From: Nitrospira sp.
Lineage (GTDB): Bacteria; Nitrospirota; Nitrospiria; Nitrospirales; Nitrospiraceae
Assembly: GCA_024998705.1 (NCBI GenBank)
Contig: JACOEF010000472.1
Span: 1-18,441 of the forward strand
Reading direction: 5' to 3'
DNA length: 18,441 bases
In this document: positions 8,610 to 15,879 of the stretch, piece after piece
Position numbering within the stretch: position 1 is the first letter of the stretch
Layout of the letters: each line of letters begins with the position of its first letter
Translations under genes and position numbers: made by a program
The notes under the pieces: model-generated
Told to the model about the DNA's origin: nothing
The model's database searches: none
What the model saw: only the letters and a program-made list of their open reading frames with translations

Positions 8610-9170
8610 TCAGGTTCCTACGGGGTACGCGTTCGCGACTGTCGCGCTGCCTCCGTCAACCTGCGCCAAGAGCTGTGGGATCTCCAACACCCCTCCCAGC
8701 CGCTCGTCCAGACGAAGCACGGCCGATACACAGGGACGCGCCCCTGCCGGTCCGGCTTGCATCGCCGGCAACAAGTGCTCGGGACTGATGGTGTGGATCT
8801 CAGGAACGTGATCGACGAGCACACCGATTTGGCGACCACCCTGGCGAATGACCACGGCAAACGGCAGTGCGGTGTCCGTCACGGATAGGCCAAGACTTCC
8901 TCGTAGATCAATCAGCGTAATGACCGTACCTCGGAGATTGGTCACCCCGGTCAACAGGCTCGGCGCAGCGGGCACGACGGTCACAGATTCCACCTCAAAC
9001 ACTTCACTCACATGCCGAAGATCGACGGCAAACAGCTCGCCGCCCAGCGTCAAGACGCACATACGCAAGGGGCCGTCGATCTTCGCGGCAGAAGACCTCG
9101 ATGAGCTGGAGGATCCGTGAGCCGGGGATGAAGCTGACGATTGAGGGTGGATCGTTGGAACGTTGTCCAT
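8610..9170 (-). CDS. cheW: CheW coupling protein (canonical)
   Basis: 186 residues. Residues 1-33 are a disordered Ser/Ala-rich extension (five serines in a row at 20-24) that ordinary CheW proteins of about 150-170 residues lack. Residues 35-175 are a clear CheW domain: [20 protein letters not shown], then [16 protein letters not shown] at 75-90, and the VDHVPEI strand near 118-124. The NLRG loop is intact, so this is the adaptor most likely to join the receptor to the CheA kinase at the membrane. The start lies only 3 bases after the cheY-like stop and lacks a strong ribosome site, which suggests translational coupling to the upstream gene. It is the PilI counterpart if the cluster is Pil-Chp-like. 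Confidence 0.93.
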   Translation of the reverse strand: MDNVPTIHPQSSASSPAHGSSSSSRSSAAKIDGPLRMCVLTLGGELFAVDLRHVSEVFEVESVTVVPAAPSLLTGVTNLRGTVITLIDLRGSLGLSVTDTALPFAVVIRQGGRQIGVLVDHVPEIHTISPEHLLPAMQAGPAGARPCVSAVLRLDERLGGVLEIPQLLAQVDGGSATVANAYPVGT

Positions 9171-9173
9171 AGA

Positions 9174-9536
9174 TTAGTTCAGCGCCCGCTTGACGGCGGC
9201 GACCAAATCTTCGGCCTTGAACGGCTTCACTACATACCCGTTAGCGCCCTGTTGCTGGCCCCAGAACTTGTCGCTCTCCTGCCCCTTGGAGGTGCAGAGC
9301 ACGATCGGAATCCCTTTGAAGCGGTCATCGCTTTTCAAGTCGCGGCAGGCTTGAAAGCCGTTCCGCCCCGGCATCACCACATCCAAGACGATCAGGTCCG
9401 GCTTATTAACCGCCAACTTGTCTTCGAGTTTGTCGGAGTTCGGATACGACACGACTGTATGATTCGCCGCCTTCAGATAGCCTTCGATCAACTGCAGCTC
9501 GGCGTACGAATCATCGACAACAACGATCTTGCTCAT
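9174..9536 (-). CDS. CheY-like single-domain response regulator (PilG/PilH type)
   Basis: 120 residues, a bare receiver domain with nothing attached. The ATG at 9536 follows a G-rich ribosome site (GGGGGG). The acidic pocket is D8/D9, the phosphoacceptor D52 in LDVVMPG, T82 follows in CTSK, and K104 lies in VVKPF. The stretch SDKFWGQQQGANGYVVKPF is characteristic of PilG/PilH-type regulators of twitching motility, whose helix 4 region carries a KFWG motif, rather than of flagellar CheY. It should receive phosphate from the HPt domains of the CheA encoded three genes downstream and act on a pilus motor or serve as a phosphate sink. It sits 69 bases after the haem protein gene and 3 bases before cheW. 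Confidence 0.92.
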   Translation of the reverse strand: MSKIVVVDDSYAELQLIEGYLKAANHTVVSYPNSDKLEDKLAVNKPDLIVLDVVMPGRNGFQACRDLKSDDRFKGIPIVLCTSKGQESDKFWGQQQGANGYVVKPFKAEDLVAAVKRALN

Positions 9537-9605
9537 GAGTACATCCCCCCTTCAAACCTTCTATAAATGTGTGCGAATGACTTCCTGTTGATCCGACCAC
9601 TCCGG

Positions 9606-10337
9606 TTACCGCATGGGAATCACGATACTGATCGCACCAGCCAGATCGCCTTCATGCCACCCTTCCTGCTTGGCGCCGGTAATGTCGCGCTCTCCTTTTG
9701 GATTGCCATGACACCCCAGGCACGTGGTGGCCGCGTACTCCGGATCCATCATGCGGAGCACCGGCTTGCCGTCTAACATCGTAGCCTTGCTGTACGGCTG
9801 GCCCTTGGGGTGGCGCGTATCGGAAAAAATCCTCAGCACTTCCGACTCGAAGTCATCCGGACGATTCCCTGGATAGCGATAGTCGATGCCCGTCAACTTC
9901 ATGCGGATCCCGGTTTTTCGATAAAACCGCTCGCCGGACTTTCTCGCGAACACGGCAGGAATAATGCCTTTGAAACCAACGCCTTGCTTGTTGATCACCG
10001 GCTGGGCTTCATCAATGACCTCTTTCTCGGATTCCACCATGGCAAGAAAGAGCGGCGCCTGTGGCACGGTGCTGGGCCGACTCAGGTCGATCTTCGTGGC
10101 CTTGCGAAACCGCTCGACCACCTGGGCCGTCAGAAAATCACCGGTAAAGCCCTTGTCACCCTTGCTGGCGTCATTGATCGTGGCTTGATGCTCCGGAATC
10201 ACACCGCGCCCCACCTGCAATAACTTAATGAGCAACTCGGCTGTTTCCACCTCGGTATTGGCCGCTGCCGGAACAGCCACGCCCATGCAAGCCATGGTCA
10301 GTGCCGCCGCAATTGTGTTGATGAAATGAGTCGCCAT
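9606..10337 (-). CDS. Periplasmic Tll0287-like (DUF3365) mono-haem c-type protein
   Basis: 243 residues from the ATG at 10337, chosen over a longer reading frame because AGGAGGAGGG lies just upstream and a signal peptide then starts the protein: MATHFINTIAAALTMACMG followed by an Ala-rich cleavage region near AAAN (about residue 26). The mature protein contains the conserved DUF3365/Tll0287 core, including IPAVFARKSGERFY, ending with one haem-attachment motif CLGCHG at C206-H210 and a GAISIVIPM strand. In this family the domain is found either alone or as the sensor part of kinases and receptors. Here it is a free secreted protein, first in the chemosensory operon and 69 bases upstream of the CheY-like gene. 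A redox, gas or electron-acceptor sensing role feeding the PilJ-like receptor is inference; an electron-transfer role is the alternative. Confidence 0.9.
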   Translation of the reverse strand: MATHFINTIAAALTMACMGVAVPAAANTEVETAELLIKLLQVGRGVIPEHQATINDASKGDKGFTGDFLTAQVVERFRKATKIDLSRPSTVPQAPLFLAMVESEKEVIDEAQPVINKQGVGFKGIIPAVFARKSGERFYRKTGIRMKLTGIDYRYPGNRPDDFESEVLRIFSDTRHPKGQPYSKATMLDGKPVLRMMDPEYAATTCLGCHGNPKGERDITGAKQEGWHEGDLAGAISIVIPMR

Positions 10338-10340
10338 GCC

Positions 10341-10350
10341 CCCTCCTCCT
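10341..10350 (-). promoter_or_regulatory. Ribosome binding site of the haem protein gene
   Basis: AGGAGGAGGG on the minus strand, just ahead of the ATG at 10337. It is the strongest site in the chemosensory block. It settles the start of the haem protein gene, which could otherwise be read from a non-signal-peptide start 42 bases upstream. Confidence 0.75.
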
Positions 10351-10406
10351 GCCGGTCGCAAATCGCCTAACCAAATCACATGCTTAAGTGAGTCGGTCTT
10401 TCATCA

Positions 10407-10434
10407 AAGATAGCGCAAAATTCTCCGTTGACAA
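10407..10434 (-). promoter_or_regulatory. Sigma-70-like promoter for the chemosensory operon
   Basis: On the minus strand TTGTCA (5 of 6 to the -35 consensus) and TATCTT (4 of 6 to the -10 consensus) are separated by 16 bases. The -10 box ends about 70 bases before the haem protein ATG, a sensible leader length. The -35 box overlaps an inverted repeat. Judged by eye only. Confidence 0.45.
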
Positions 10435-10452
10435 TTTCATGAATCGACGGAG
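10423..10452. repeat. Inverted repeat overlapping the -35 box (operator-like)
   Basis: CTCCGTTGA at 10423-10431 and TCGACGGAG at 10444-10452 are inverted copies (8 of 9 positions match) with a 12-base spacer that contains the palindrome TTCATGAA. The left arm covers part of the candidate -35 box. A repressor operator or an mRNA hairpin are both possible. Because AATTTT follows on the minus strand, a second weak terminator for the upstream operon also cannot be excluded. Confidence 0.35.
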
Positions 10453-10486
10453 TCGCGCGAAACCTATGCGCTCTTGGTGAGGTCAG

Positions 10487-10502
10487 TGCACGATTGGTGC
10501 CA
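10487..10502 (-). promoter_or_regulatory. Candidate sigma-54 (-24/-12) promoter element
   Basis: On the minus strand TGGCAC, five bases, then GTGCA. This matches the sigma-54 pattern TGGCAC-N5-TTGCA at every consensus position but one (G for the first T of TTGCA) and with exact spacing between the invariant GG and GC. It lies about 150 bases before the haem protein ATG. Sigma-54 control is common for pilus and motility genes, which fits the operon. No activator site was recognised upstream. Confidence 0.35.
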
Positions 10503-10703
10503 AACAAAACAATTAGTTAGGATCTTCAGGGGAAGCTTGGTCGGATCAATGAACTCGGCGATTTTGCGGATGATTATGTATGGACGAGCAACTATATGCA
10601 CTATGGTCAGCGAGACTGACAGAGGCGAGTAGTTGTTCAAGAATTTGGAGGGAGTGCCAAAGTTTCGTCGCTTTCCCTGCGAACCGTCAAAGTCGCTTGG
10701 AAA

Positions 10704-10726
10704 CGGTCGCAGGTAGGGTGCGACCG
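10704..10726 (-). terminator. Terminator-like hairpin after cobQ
   Basis: A perfect 8-base stem, CGGTCGCA and TGCGACCG, with a 7-base loop, starting 4 bases after the cobQ stop codon. On the minus strand it is followed by TTTCC, a short T-run only, so termination may be partial. It lies where the cobalamin operon should end. Confidence 0.55.
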
Positions 10727-10730
10727 AAGA

Positions 10731-12302
10731 TCAGGCGGTTCTGCCCTGACGCAGGAGCTCCCAGATCGAGGTGAGATCAAGATGTTGTTGCACGTGGTCG
10801 GCCCATCGATCCAACGCATCCACTCGCTGTTGATTCACCTGTTGGGAACAAGCAAGGTCGGCAGCGGGAAGGCCCTTTCTCGTGCGTAATCGGTTCAGCC
10901 ACGTGCGACGGCAGAGGGGCGCGTCGAACAACCCGTGAATATAGGTGCCCCACACCAACCCGTCGTCACTCACCGCGCCGTCGAAAGAAACAGGCTTCTG
11001 TTCGGTTGCCTCGGCGCGTCCGTCGAAACTATTCAATGTTCCCTGAACCTCAAAACAAGGTCGGTGTGCATGACGATCCGTCCGCCCCATGTGAATGAAA
11101 TACCCTCGCACCGGTACCGTCGCTGATCCATCAAGGTGTATCGCACGCCCCTCAACCTGCTCGGTAATTTTCTCCCGCATCAAAACCGTCGTGACCTGGA
11201 GAAAACCAAAGCCCTCGCCGACCCCGCCTGATTCCACCGCATCAGGATCGGCGATCTGTCGCCCGAGCATTTGATAACCGCCGCAAACCCCGACCAATTC
11301 TCCACCACGTTGAACATGCACACGCAGCAGGGCTTCAAACCCTTTGCCACGTAGATAGGCCAGATCCGCCAACGTGGTCTTGGAACCGGGGAGCACAATC
11401 GCATCAGCGCCTACGGCAGCTTCTGGAGCAGACACGTATCGCAGCGACACATCCGGTTCGTCGGCTAACGCGTTGAAGTCGGTAAAGTTGCTCATGTGGG
11501 GCAGGAGCACGACCGCAATGTTGATACGGTCCGGCTGAAACGCGACCTGCCGTTGGCAATTGACATCGAGACTGTCTTCTTGATCGAGTGCCAGGTCGCG
11601 GAGGAACGGCAAGACGCCCAGGACAGGAATTCCAGTCCGCTCCGTCAGAAAACGAACACCGTCGGCAAAAAGCGCCGCGTCTCCCCGGAACTTGTTGATG
11701 ACGATCCCGCAGACCCGGTCACGCTCCTCCGGCGTGATGAGATCGAGCGTACCGATGATCTGCGCGAACACACCGCCGCGATCGATATCCCCGACCAGCA
11801 GCACCTTGGCATCGGCCATCTCGACGACCGGCCAGTTCACTAGATCACGATCCCGCAAATTCACCTCGGCGGCGCTGCCGGCTCCTTCGATGACCATGAC
11901 ATCATACTGCGAGGCGAGTCGGTGATAACTGCGTTCCACCGCCTGAAACAATTCACTATCCCGACCACGCGCGAAATAGGCCCTGGCTTCCCTCGTAGCA
12001 AATACTTTCCCCTGCACGATGATCTGAGACCTGGAATCGGATTCCGGCTTGAGCAGGATGGGATTCATATCCACATGAGGAGGAATCCCACAGGCTTCGG
12101 CTTGCAGCGCCTGCGCGCGCCCGATCTCGCCGCCGGCCGGCGTGACAAAGGAGTTCAACGACATATTCTGCGCCTTGAAGGGCGCGACACGGATACCCGC
12201 GCGAGACAACAACCGGCAGAGCCCGGACGTGATCATGCTTTTCCCGACATCTGAGCCGGTACCCAAAATCGCAATGGCTGTGGCACGAGGAGATTGGGAC
12301 AT
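10731..12302 (-). CDS. cobQ: Cobyric acid synthase, glutamine-hydrolysing (CobQ/CbiP)
   Basis: 523 residues, normal for the family (about 490-520). It uses ATP and glutamine to amidate the b, d, e and g carboxylates of adenosylcobyrinic acid a,c-diamide, giving adenosylcobyric acid in the cytoplasm. Residues 8-235 are the dethiobiotin-synthetase-like ATPase half, with GTGSDVGKS at 14-22, PFKAQNMSLNS at 41-51, EGAGSAAEVNLRD near 139-151 and GDIDRGGVFA at 171-180. The C-terminal half is a class I glutamine amidotransferase of the CobB/CobQ type, with nucleophile C340 in GVCGGYQMLG and H456 in GTYIHGLFD. It is last in the B12 operon, 16 bases after cbiZ, and a hairpin follows the stop. Its product is also what CbiZ makes, so both genes feed the same pool for CbiB. 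Confidence 0.97.
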   Translation of the reverse strand: MSQSPRATAIAILGTGSDVGKSMITSGLCRLLSRAGIRVAPFKAQNMSLNSFVTPAGGEIGRAQALQAEACGIPPHVDMNPILLKPESDSRSQIIVQGKVFATREARAYFARGRDSELFQAVERSYHRLASQYDVMVIEGAGSAAEVNLRDRDLVNWPVVEMADAKVLLVGDIDRGGVFAQIIGTLDLITPEERDRVCGIVINKFRGDAALFADGVRFLTERTGIPVLGVLPFLRDLALDQEDSLDVNCQRQVAFQPDRINIAVVLLPHMSNFTDFNALADEPDVSLRYVSAPEAAVGADAIVLPGSKTTLADLAYLRGKGFEALLRVHVQRGGELVGVCGGYQMLGRQIADPDAVESGGVGEGFGFLQVTTVLMREKITEQVEGRAIHLDGSATVPVRGYFIHMGRTDRHAHRPCFEVQGTLNSFDGRAEATEQKPVSFDGAVSDDGLVWGTYIHGLFDAPLCRRTWLNRLRTRKGLPAADLACSQQVNQQRVDALDRWADHVQQHLDLTSIWELLRQGRTA

Positions 12303-12318
12303 AGGACCTATGGAACGT

Positions 12319-13050
12319 TTAGTCGCGATGTGTCGTCGCCCACGCTGTCGCGCGCACCAACCCTTGCGTGAGGCAGTCGGCGACGACCTTTCCGATCAAG
12401 GCTCCGATCATGGTATGAGTTCCGGCATAATCAGACCGGGGGCCGTTCCCTCGCAAGGCACAGGCGACAACCACCGCATCCGTCCCCGTGCCGGTCGCGC
12501 CGGGGCGACCGGTCCAGCTGGGCACGGCATGGTCACGCAACACTCCGGTCTTACTCTCCGTGACCACCTGCACGGCACACACCAAGGCCGACGCGGCGAG
12601 ACAGGCATTCGTTGCCACCATCAGATTGATCGTCCCGACTCGGTGGACCTTGCTGTCCTCCTCTTCACGCACAGGTACCTCACCTGCCCGCACCGCGTTT
12701 GTCACACCAACCGTAGCGAAACACTCCACCCACATTCCATCCTGTTCATCACGGCAGGTCACGACCTGCTTCATGGGCACCGCCGTCATCAGCCCGACAC
12801 ACTCAGGATCTACGCCCAGGTCCAACGCGATTCGTTTGAGGTAACGTGCAGGATGTTCCCACTTCGAGTGAGATCCTTGCAGAAGAGGATTGGCCGGCAC
12901 CTGATGATTCATAATGTAACGCGTCGTTCGAAGCCCTCCCCCTCTCGGAGCAGACGACAGCACCCGCATACGGGTTCCGAGATCGACAATGAGTGTGTCT
13001 TTAGCAATTCGATAGCACGTGGTGAAACCATTTTGGCGCATCATCGTCAT
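12319..13050 (-). CDS. cbiZ: Adenosylcobinamide amidohydrolase (CbiZ)
   Basis: 243 residues. CbiZ cleaves the amide bond between the corrin ring and the aminopropanol arm of adenosylcobinamide (and of some cobamides), releasing adenosylcobyric acid that the de novo route can rebuild. The family signature is clear: GVTNAVRAG near 124, then VATNACLAASALVCAVQVVT, and the C-terminal GTGTDAVVVA followed by YAGTHTMIGALIGK. The ATG at 13050 overlaps the preceding gene's stop codon as ATGA and has AAGGG upstream; a second methionine at residue 3 is possible. The enzyme is typical of methanogenic archaea and a scattering of bacteria, where transfer from archaea has been proposed. Here it is embedded in a complete late-pathway operon between cobD and cobQ, which points to corrinoid remodelling. 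Confidence 0.92.
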   Translation of the reverse strand: MTMMRQNGFTTCYRIAKDTLIVDLGTRMRVLSSAPRGGGLRTTRYIMNHQVPANPLLQGSHSKWEHPARYLKRIALDLGVDPECVGLMTAVPMKQVVTCRDEQDGMWVECFATVGVTNAVRAGEVPVREEEDSKVHRVGTINLMVATNACLAASALVCAVQVVTESKTGVLRDHAVPSWTGRPGATGTGTDAVVVACALRGNGPRSDYAGTHTMIGALIGKVVADCLTQGLVRATAWATTHRD

Positions 13051-14156
13051 GCGCCACCCTTGCGAAGGAGAACCGACAGGGCCCGCAGGAGGCGATCATT
13101 GTCAGCCCGCGAGCGAACCGCAACACGCACCGAACGACCATTCAATCCAGGCACCTGCGAACAGTCCCGAATCAGGATTCCCTGCCTGCGAAGCGCAGAC
13201 ACCACCGTCACCGCTTTTTTCCCGACCGGCAATTCCATCAGCAGAAAATTGGCGGCGGAGGGAACGACCGTGCACCCGGGCAACTCGGACAATGCCTGCT
13301 GAAAACGGGCTCGCTCCAGCTCCATGAACCGAAGACTTCTCTCGCTGTGTCGCACCTCCTGCAAGGCAGCGAGCGCGGTTCGCTGCGCCAACATGTTCAC
13401 CGACCAGGGCGGCTGCTGCGCCGCCATGCACGCAATCACGCGCGGCTTGGCCACCGCATATCCCACACGGAGTCCCGGCAACCCATAAAACTTGGTAAAG
13501 CTGCGCAGCACGATGGTCCGTGGTGGAAGCGGCTCCGACAAAATCGACGCATGATTCGCATATTCGGCGAAGGTTTCGTCCACGATACACCACAGCCCCT
13601 GGCGAGCAGCCAGACGTGCAAGCCCCCTGACAGCAGCGGCCTCGCAGACCTGACCGGTGGGACTATTAGGATTACAGAGAAGCACCGCATCAATGGGGTC
13701 GACACCGCCCGCAGGCGGCCGACGCTTCCGCAACGCCGTGAGAACCAGTTCCAGGGGAGGACGATACCCGTTGGCTCTCTCCGCCATCAGCATGGTGACC
13801 TGTCCCCCGGAGCCTCTCATCGCCTCGGCATATTCGGAGAAGGTCGGGCCAATCAGCAACAGATGCCGGATCTCCAACGACCTGGGCAGGAGATGGATCA
13901 ACTCGGTCGACCCGTTGCCGATCAGAAACTGCTCATCCGGACGATGCCAATATCCGGCCAGTCCCTGCCGGAGTGCCCAACAAGCCGGGTCCGGATAATG
14001 ACCGAGTAACGCGTCGGCTGCTCGCAGGATTCGCACTGCGGCGGGAGACGGCCCCAAGGGATTGATGCTGGCGCTAAAATCCAGCAGTTGATGGAGATCT
14101 CGCCGTAACTCACGGGCCGCCGCATACACATCGCCACCGTGACCGATGCGCGTCAT
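13047..14156 (-). CDS. cobD: L-threonine-O-3-phosphate decarboxylase, PLP-dependent
   Basis: 369 residues from the ATG at 14156, chosen because it overlaps the cbiB stop as ATGA; a GTG three codons upstream has no ribosome site. It is a fold-type I aminotransferase-like protein of the histidinol-phosphate aminotransferase group, with IGNGSTELIH near residue 80, CNPNSPTG (N162), D193 in VDETFAEY, and the PLP lysine K222 in SFTKFYGLPGLRVGY. N-terminal HGGDVY and DFSASINPLGPS are typical of the cobalamin branch. CobD decarboxylates threonine phosphate to (R)-1-aminopropan-2-ol phosphate, which CbiB attaches to adenosylcobyric acid. A true histidinol-phosphate aminotransferase is the alternative, but the operon and the N-terminal motif argue for CobD. 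In some genomes this gene is called cobC. Confidence 0.93.
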   Translation of the reverse strand: MTRIGHGGDVYAAARELRRDLHQLLDFSASINPLGPSPAAVRILRAADALLGHYPDPACWALRQGLAGYWHRPDEQFLIGNGSTELIHLLPRSLEIRHLLLIGPTFSEYAEAMRGSGGQVTMLMAERANGYRPPLELVLTALRKRRPPAGGVDPIDAVLLCNPNSPTGQVCEAAAVRGLARLAARQGLWCIVDETFAEYANHASILSEPLPPRTIVLRSFTKFYGLPGLRVGYAVAKPRVIACMAAQQPPWSVNMLAQRTALAALQEVRHSERSLRFMELERARFQQALSELPGCTVVPSAANFLLMELPVGKKAVTVVSALRRQGILIRDCSQVPGLNGRSVRVAVRSRADNDRLLRALSVLLRKGGA

Positions 14157-15109
14157 GATACCCACAAGGAGAGCAGCGCAAAGAACAGACCGAGTCCGGC
14201 CGCGACGACCATGATGCGCGTCGCCTGCTCAATATGTCCGATTGTCAGTGCCGTCGTGTCATCACCGATCAATTCGCCGTCGTGAGCCACGCCGTCATAG
14301 TAGTTCAGCCCGCCGAGTTGCACGCCCAATGCGCCGGCCATGGCCGCTTCCGGTATGCCGCTGTTCGGACTGAGATGTTTGCCGCCGTCCCGATCCAGGA
14401 TGGACCAACTGTCATGAACACGATGCCACTCGGCGGTCGCCAGCCCCGAAGCCAGCGCGATGAAACCGCCCGTCAACCTGGCCGGCACCCAATTCATTAC
14501 ATCGTCTAATCGGGCAGAGGCCCAGCCAAAATGCTCATACCGCTCATCGTGATGTCCCACCATCGAGTCCAGCGTATTCACCGCCTTGTAGGCCAGGGCG
14601 AGCGGCGCACCGCCGAGAGAAAGATACACAAGCGGCGCAATAATGCCATCGGCAGTGCTCTCGGCGATGGTCTCCACGGTGGCGCGGACGACTTCAGGTT
14701 CCGTCAACGTCGCGCTGTCCCGGCCGACAATCCTGGCCACGGCCTCGCGCGCGCCGGCCAGATTCCCCTGCTGCAACTCATGGCTGACTGCCTGGACATG
14801 ATCGAAGAGATCCCGGCCCGCCAGTGTCGTATACGCCAAGCCGATACTGACCAGTTGTCCGAGTAGCGGTGACACCATGGCCGCCTGCGCAATCAGCCAC
14901 GCGGCCGCCGCATAGATCGCCGCCGGTAACCCCAGTGCGAGACAGGCCCCAGCGATTTGTAAGGATTGATCACTGCGGCAGACTGTTCTGACCAGATCAT
15001 CAAACCAGGAAATAACCACGCCCATGCCCCGCACAGGATGGGGCAACCAACGGGGATCTCCCGCGACGACATCCAACACCGCGGCCAGCACCAACTCGCC
15101 ACCGGTCAT
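14153..15109 (-). CDS. cbiB: Adenosylcobinamide-phosphate synthase (CbiB)
   Basis: 318 residues, the family's usual size. It is an integral membrane protein that joins aminopropanol phosphate to adenosylcobyric acid. Diagnostic stretches are DVVAGDPRWLPHPVRGMG at the N-terminus, ESTADGIIAPLVYLSLGG near 149-166 and LAYKAVNTLDSMVGHHDERY near 172-191. Hydrophobic helices occur at about 51-75, 80-95, 155-170 and the C-terminal 295-315. The start ATG overlaps the cobS stop as ATGA, and its own stop overlaps the cobD start in the same way. It works with CobD, which makes its substrate, and after CbiZ, whose product it re-arms. Called cobD in the aerobic-pathway nomenclature. Confidence 0.97.
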   Translation of the reverse strand: MTGGELVLAAVLDVVAGDPRWLPHPVRGMGVVISWFDDLVRTVCRSDQSLQIAGACLALGLPAAIYAAAAWLIAQAAMVSPLLGQLVSIGLAYTTLAGRDLFDHVQAVSHELQQGNLAGAREAVARIVGRDSATLTEPEVVRATVETIAESTADGIIAPLVYLSLGGAPLALAYKAVNTLDSMVGHHDERYEHFGWASARLDDVMNWVPARLTGGFIALASGLATAEWHRVHDSWSILDRDGGKHLSPNSGIPEAAMAGALGVQLGGLNYYDGVAHDGELIGDDTTALTIGHIEQATRIMVVAAGLGLFFALLSLWVS

Positions 15110-15879
15110 CGCGCCATCACCAGCAGCGGGACCATGACCAGGAACAGCAGTTCGACCAATTCATTCGTGGCGCCGAGCAGGTCTCCCGTCACTCCACCGA
15201 ACCATACCCGACAACCCCGCCGCACAATCATCACCACGAGTGCTCCCATCCCCATCGTCGCAACCGCCGCAGCCACTCCCAATCCGGCCACCAGCGCACA
15301 GACCAACACAAGACTCGAGAGCAAGACATGCTGCCAGGACAGATGAGTCAAGAACGCCGCTGCCAATCCCCCTTCGCTCCTAGCATAGGGAGAAGCCCAG
15401 GCGACTGAGACCATCGCCCAACGACCCAATGCCGGCATACAGAGCAACACAGGAAGTCGAATCGGTTGAGGCAGGGCAAGCAACCCGGCATAGCGCAACA
15501 GCAGAGAAAGAAAAAGGCCGGTCGCGCCCAATGCCCCGACGCTCGGATCACGCATGATGCGCAGCCGATCGGCCGCCGTGCGCCCCCCGGCCAACCCATC
15601 GATGGTGTCTGCCAGCCCGTCTTGATGCAGTCCGCGCGTCATAAGCACCAGCAGGACGATGAGCAGGACATTCACCACCTCAGCCGTCAAAAACAGGCGC
15701 AAGCCGAGGTCTGCTGTCGCGAGTAATCCGCCGATCAGAAGCCCGACCGTGGAGTACCAGGCCATCGACGTCGCCAACTCAGCAGACGACGGCTCATGGT
15801 GGCGCCGACTGATTGGAATCGCGGTGAGGAAATGCCAGGCAAACACAAAGGGCCTGGTCATGGCGACAATCTCAGTCAC
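15106..15879 (-). CDS. cobS: Adenosylcobinamide-GDP ribazoletransferase (cobalamin synthase, CobS)
   Basis: 257 residues if started at the GTG at 15879 (8-base overlap with cobT). The ATG at 15861 matches the family N-terminus better ([16 protein letters not shown]) and neither has a strong ribosome site. The enzyme joins adenosylcobinamide-GDP with alpha-ribazole or its phosphate in the last step of cobalamin assembly, at the membrane. Diagnostic segment near 82-120: [19 protein letters not shown], then [14 protein letters not shown], containing the acidic metal-binding residues. About six membrane helices are visible. Near the C-terminus [17 protein letters not shown] is the second signature. 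Together with CbiB it forms the membrane-bound end of the pathway; the two genes overlap by four bases. Confidence 0.96.
   Translation of the reverse strand: MTEIVAMTRPFVFAWHFLTAIPISRRHHEPSSAELATSMAWYSTVGLLIGGLLATADLGLRLFLTAEVVNVLLIVLLVLMTRGLHQDGLADTIDGLAGGRTAADRLRIMRDPSVGALGATGLFLSLLLRYAGLLALPQPIRLPVLLCMPALGRWAMVSVAWASPYARSEGGLAAAFLTHLSWQHVLLSSLVLVCALVAGLGVAAAVATMGMGALVVMIVRRGCRVWFGGVTGDLLGATNELVELLFLVMVPLLVMAR

Larger units (their letters stand above)
10338..10703. other. Intergenic region between the two operons
   Basis: The largest non-coding stretch in the window, AT-richer than the genes around it. On the minus strand it runs from the cobQ terminator hairpin to the haem protein gene and holds a sigma-70-like promoter, a sigma-54-like element and an inverted repeat (listed separately). 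Short open frames on either strand inside it have no ribosome site or family resemblance. No tRNA, small RNA or cobalamin riboswitch signature (such as a B12-box-like GCCACTG) was recognised. Confidence 0.6.

Noticed and set aside
7907..8788. 293-codon plus-strand open frame
   Set aside because: Antisense of the receptor's sensor domain and CheW. The Arg/His/Leu-rich translation has no family resemblance.
10654..10661. Second TTTGGCAC on the minus strand, as another sigma-54 site
   Set aside because: The expected GC-containing -12 element is missing at the proper distance (CCAAA is present instead).
10338..10730. Cobalamin riboswitch
   Set aside because: No B12-box-like core was recognised, and the gap lies downstream of the B12 operon. 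Any riboswitch would be to the right of the window, ahead of bluB.
12142..13302. 386-codon plus-strand open frame
   Set aside because: Lies opposite cobQ, cbiZ and cobD, all with intact family motifs. Its Arg/His/Pro/Thr-rich composition is typical of a shadow.
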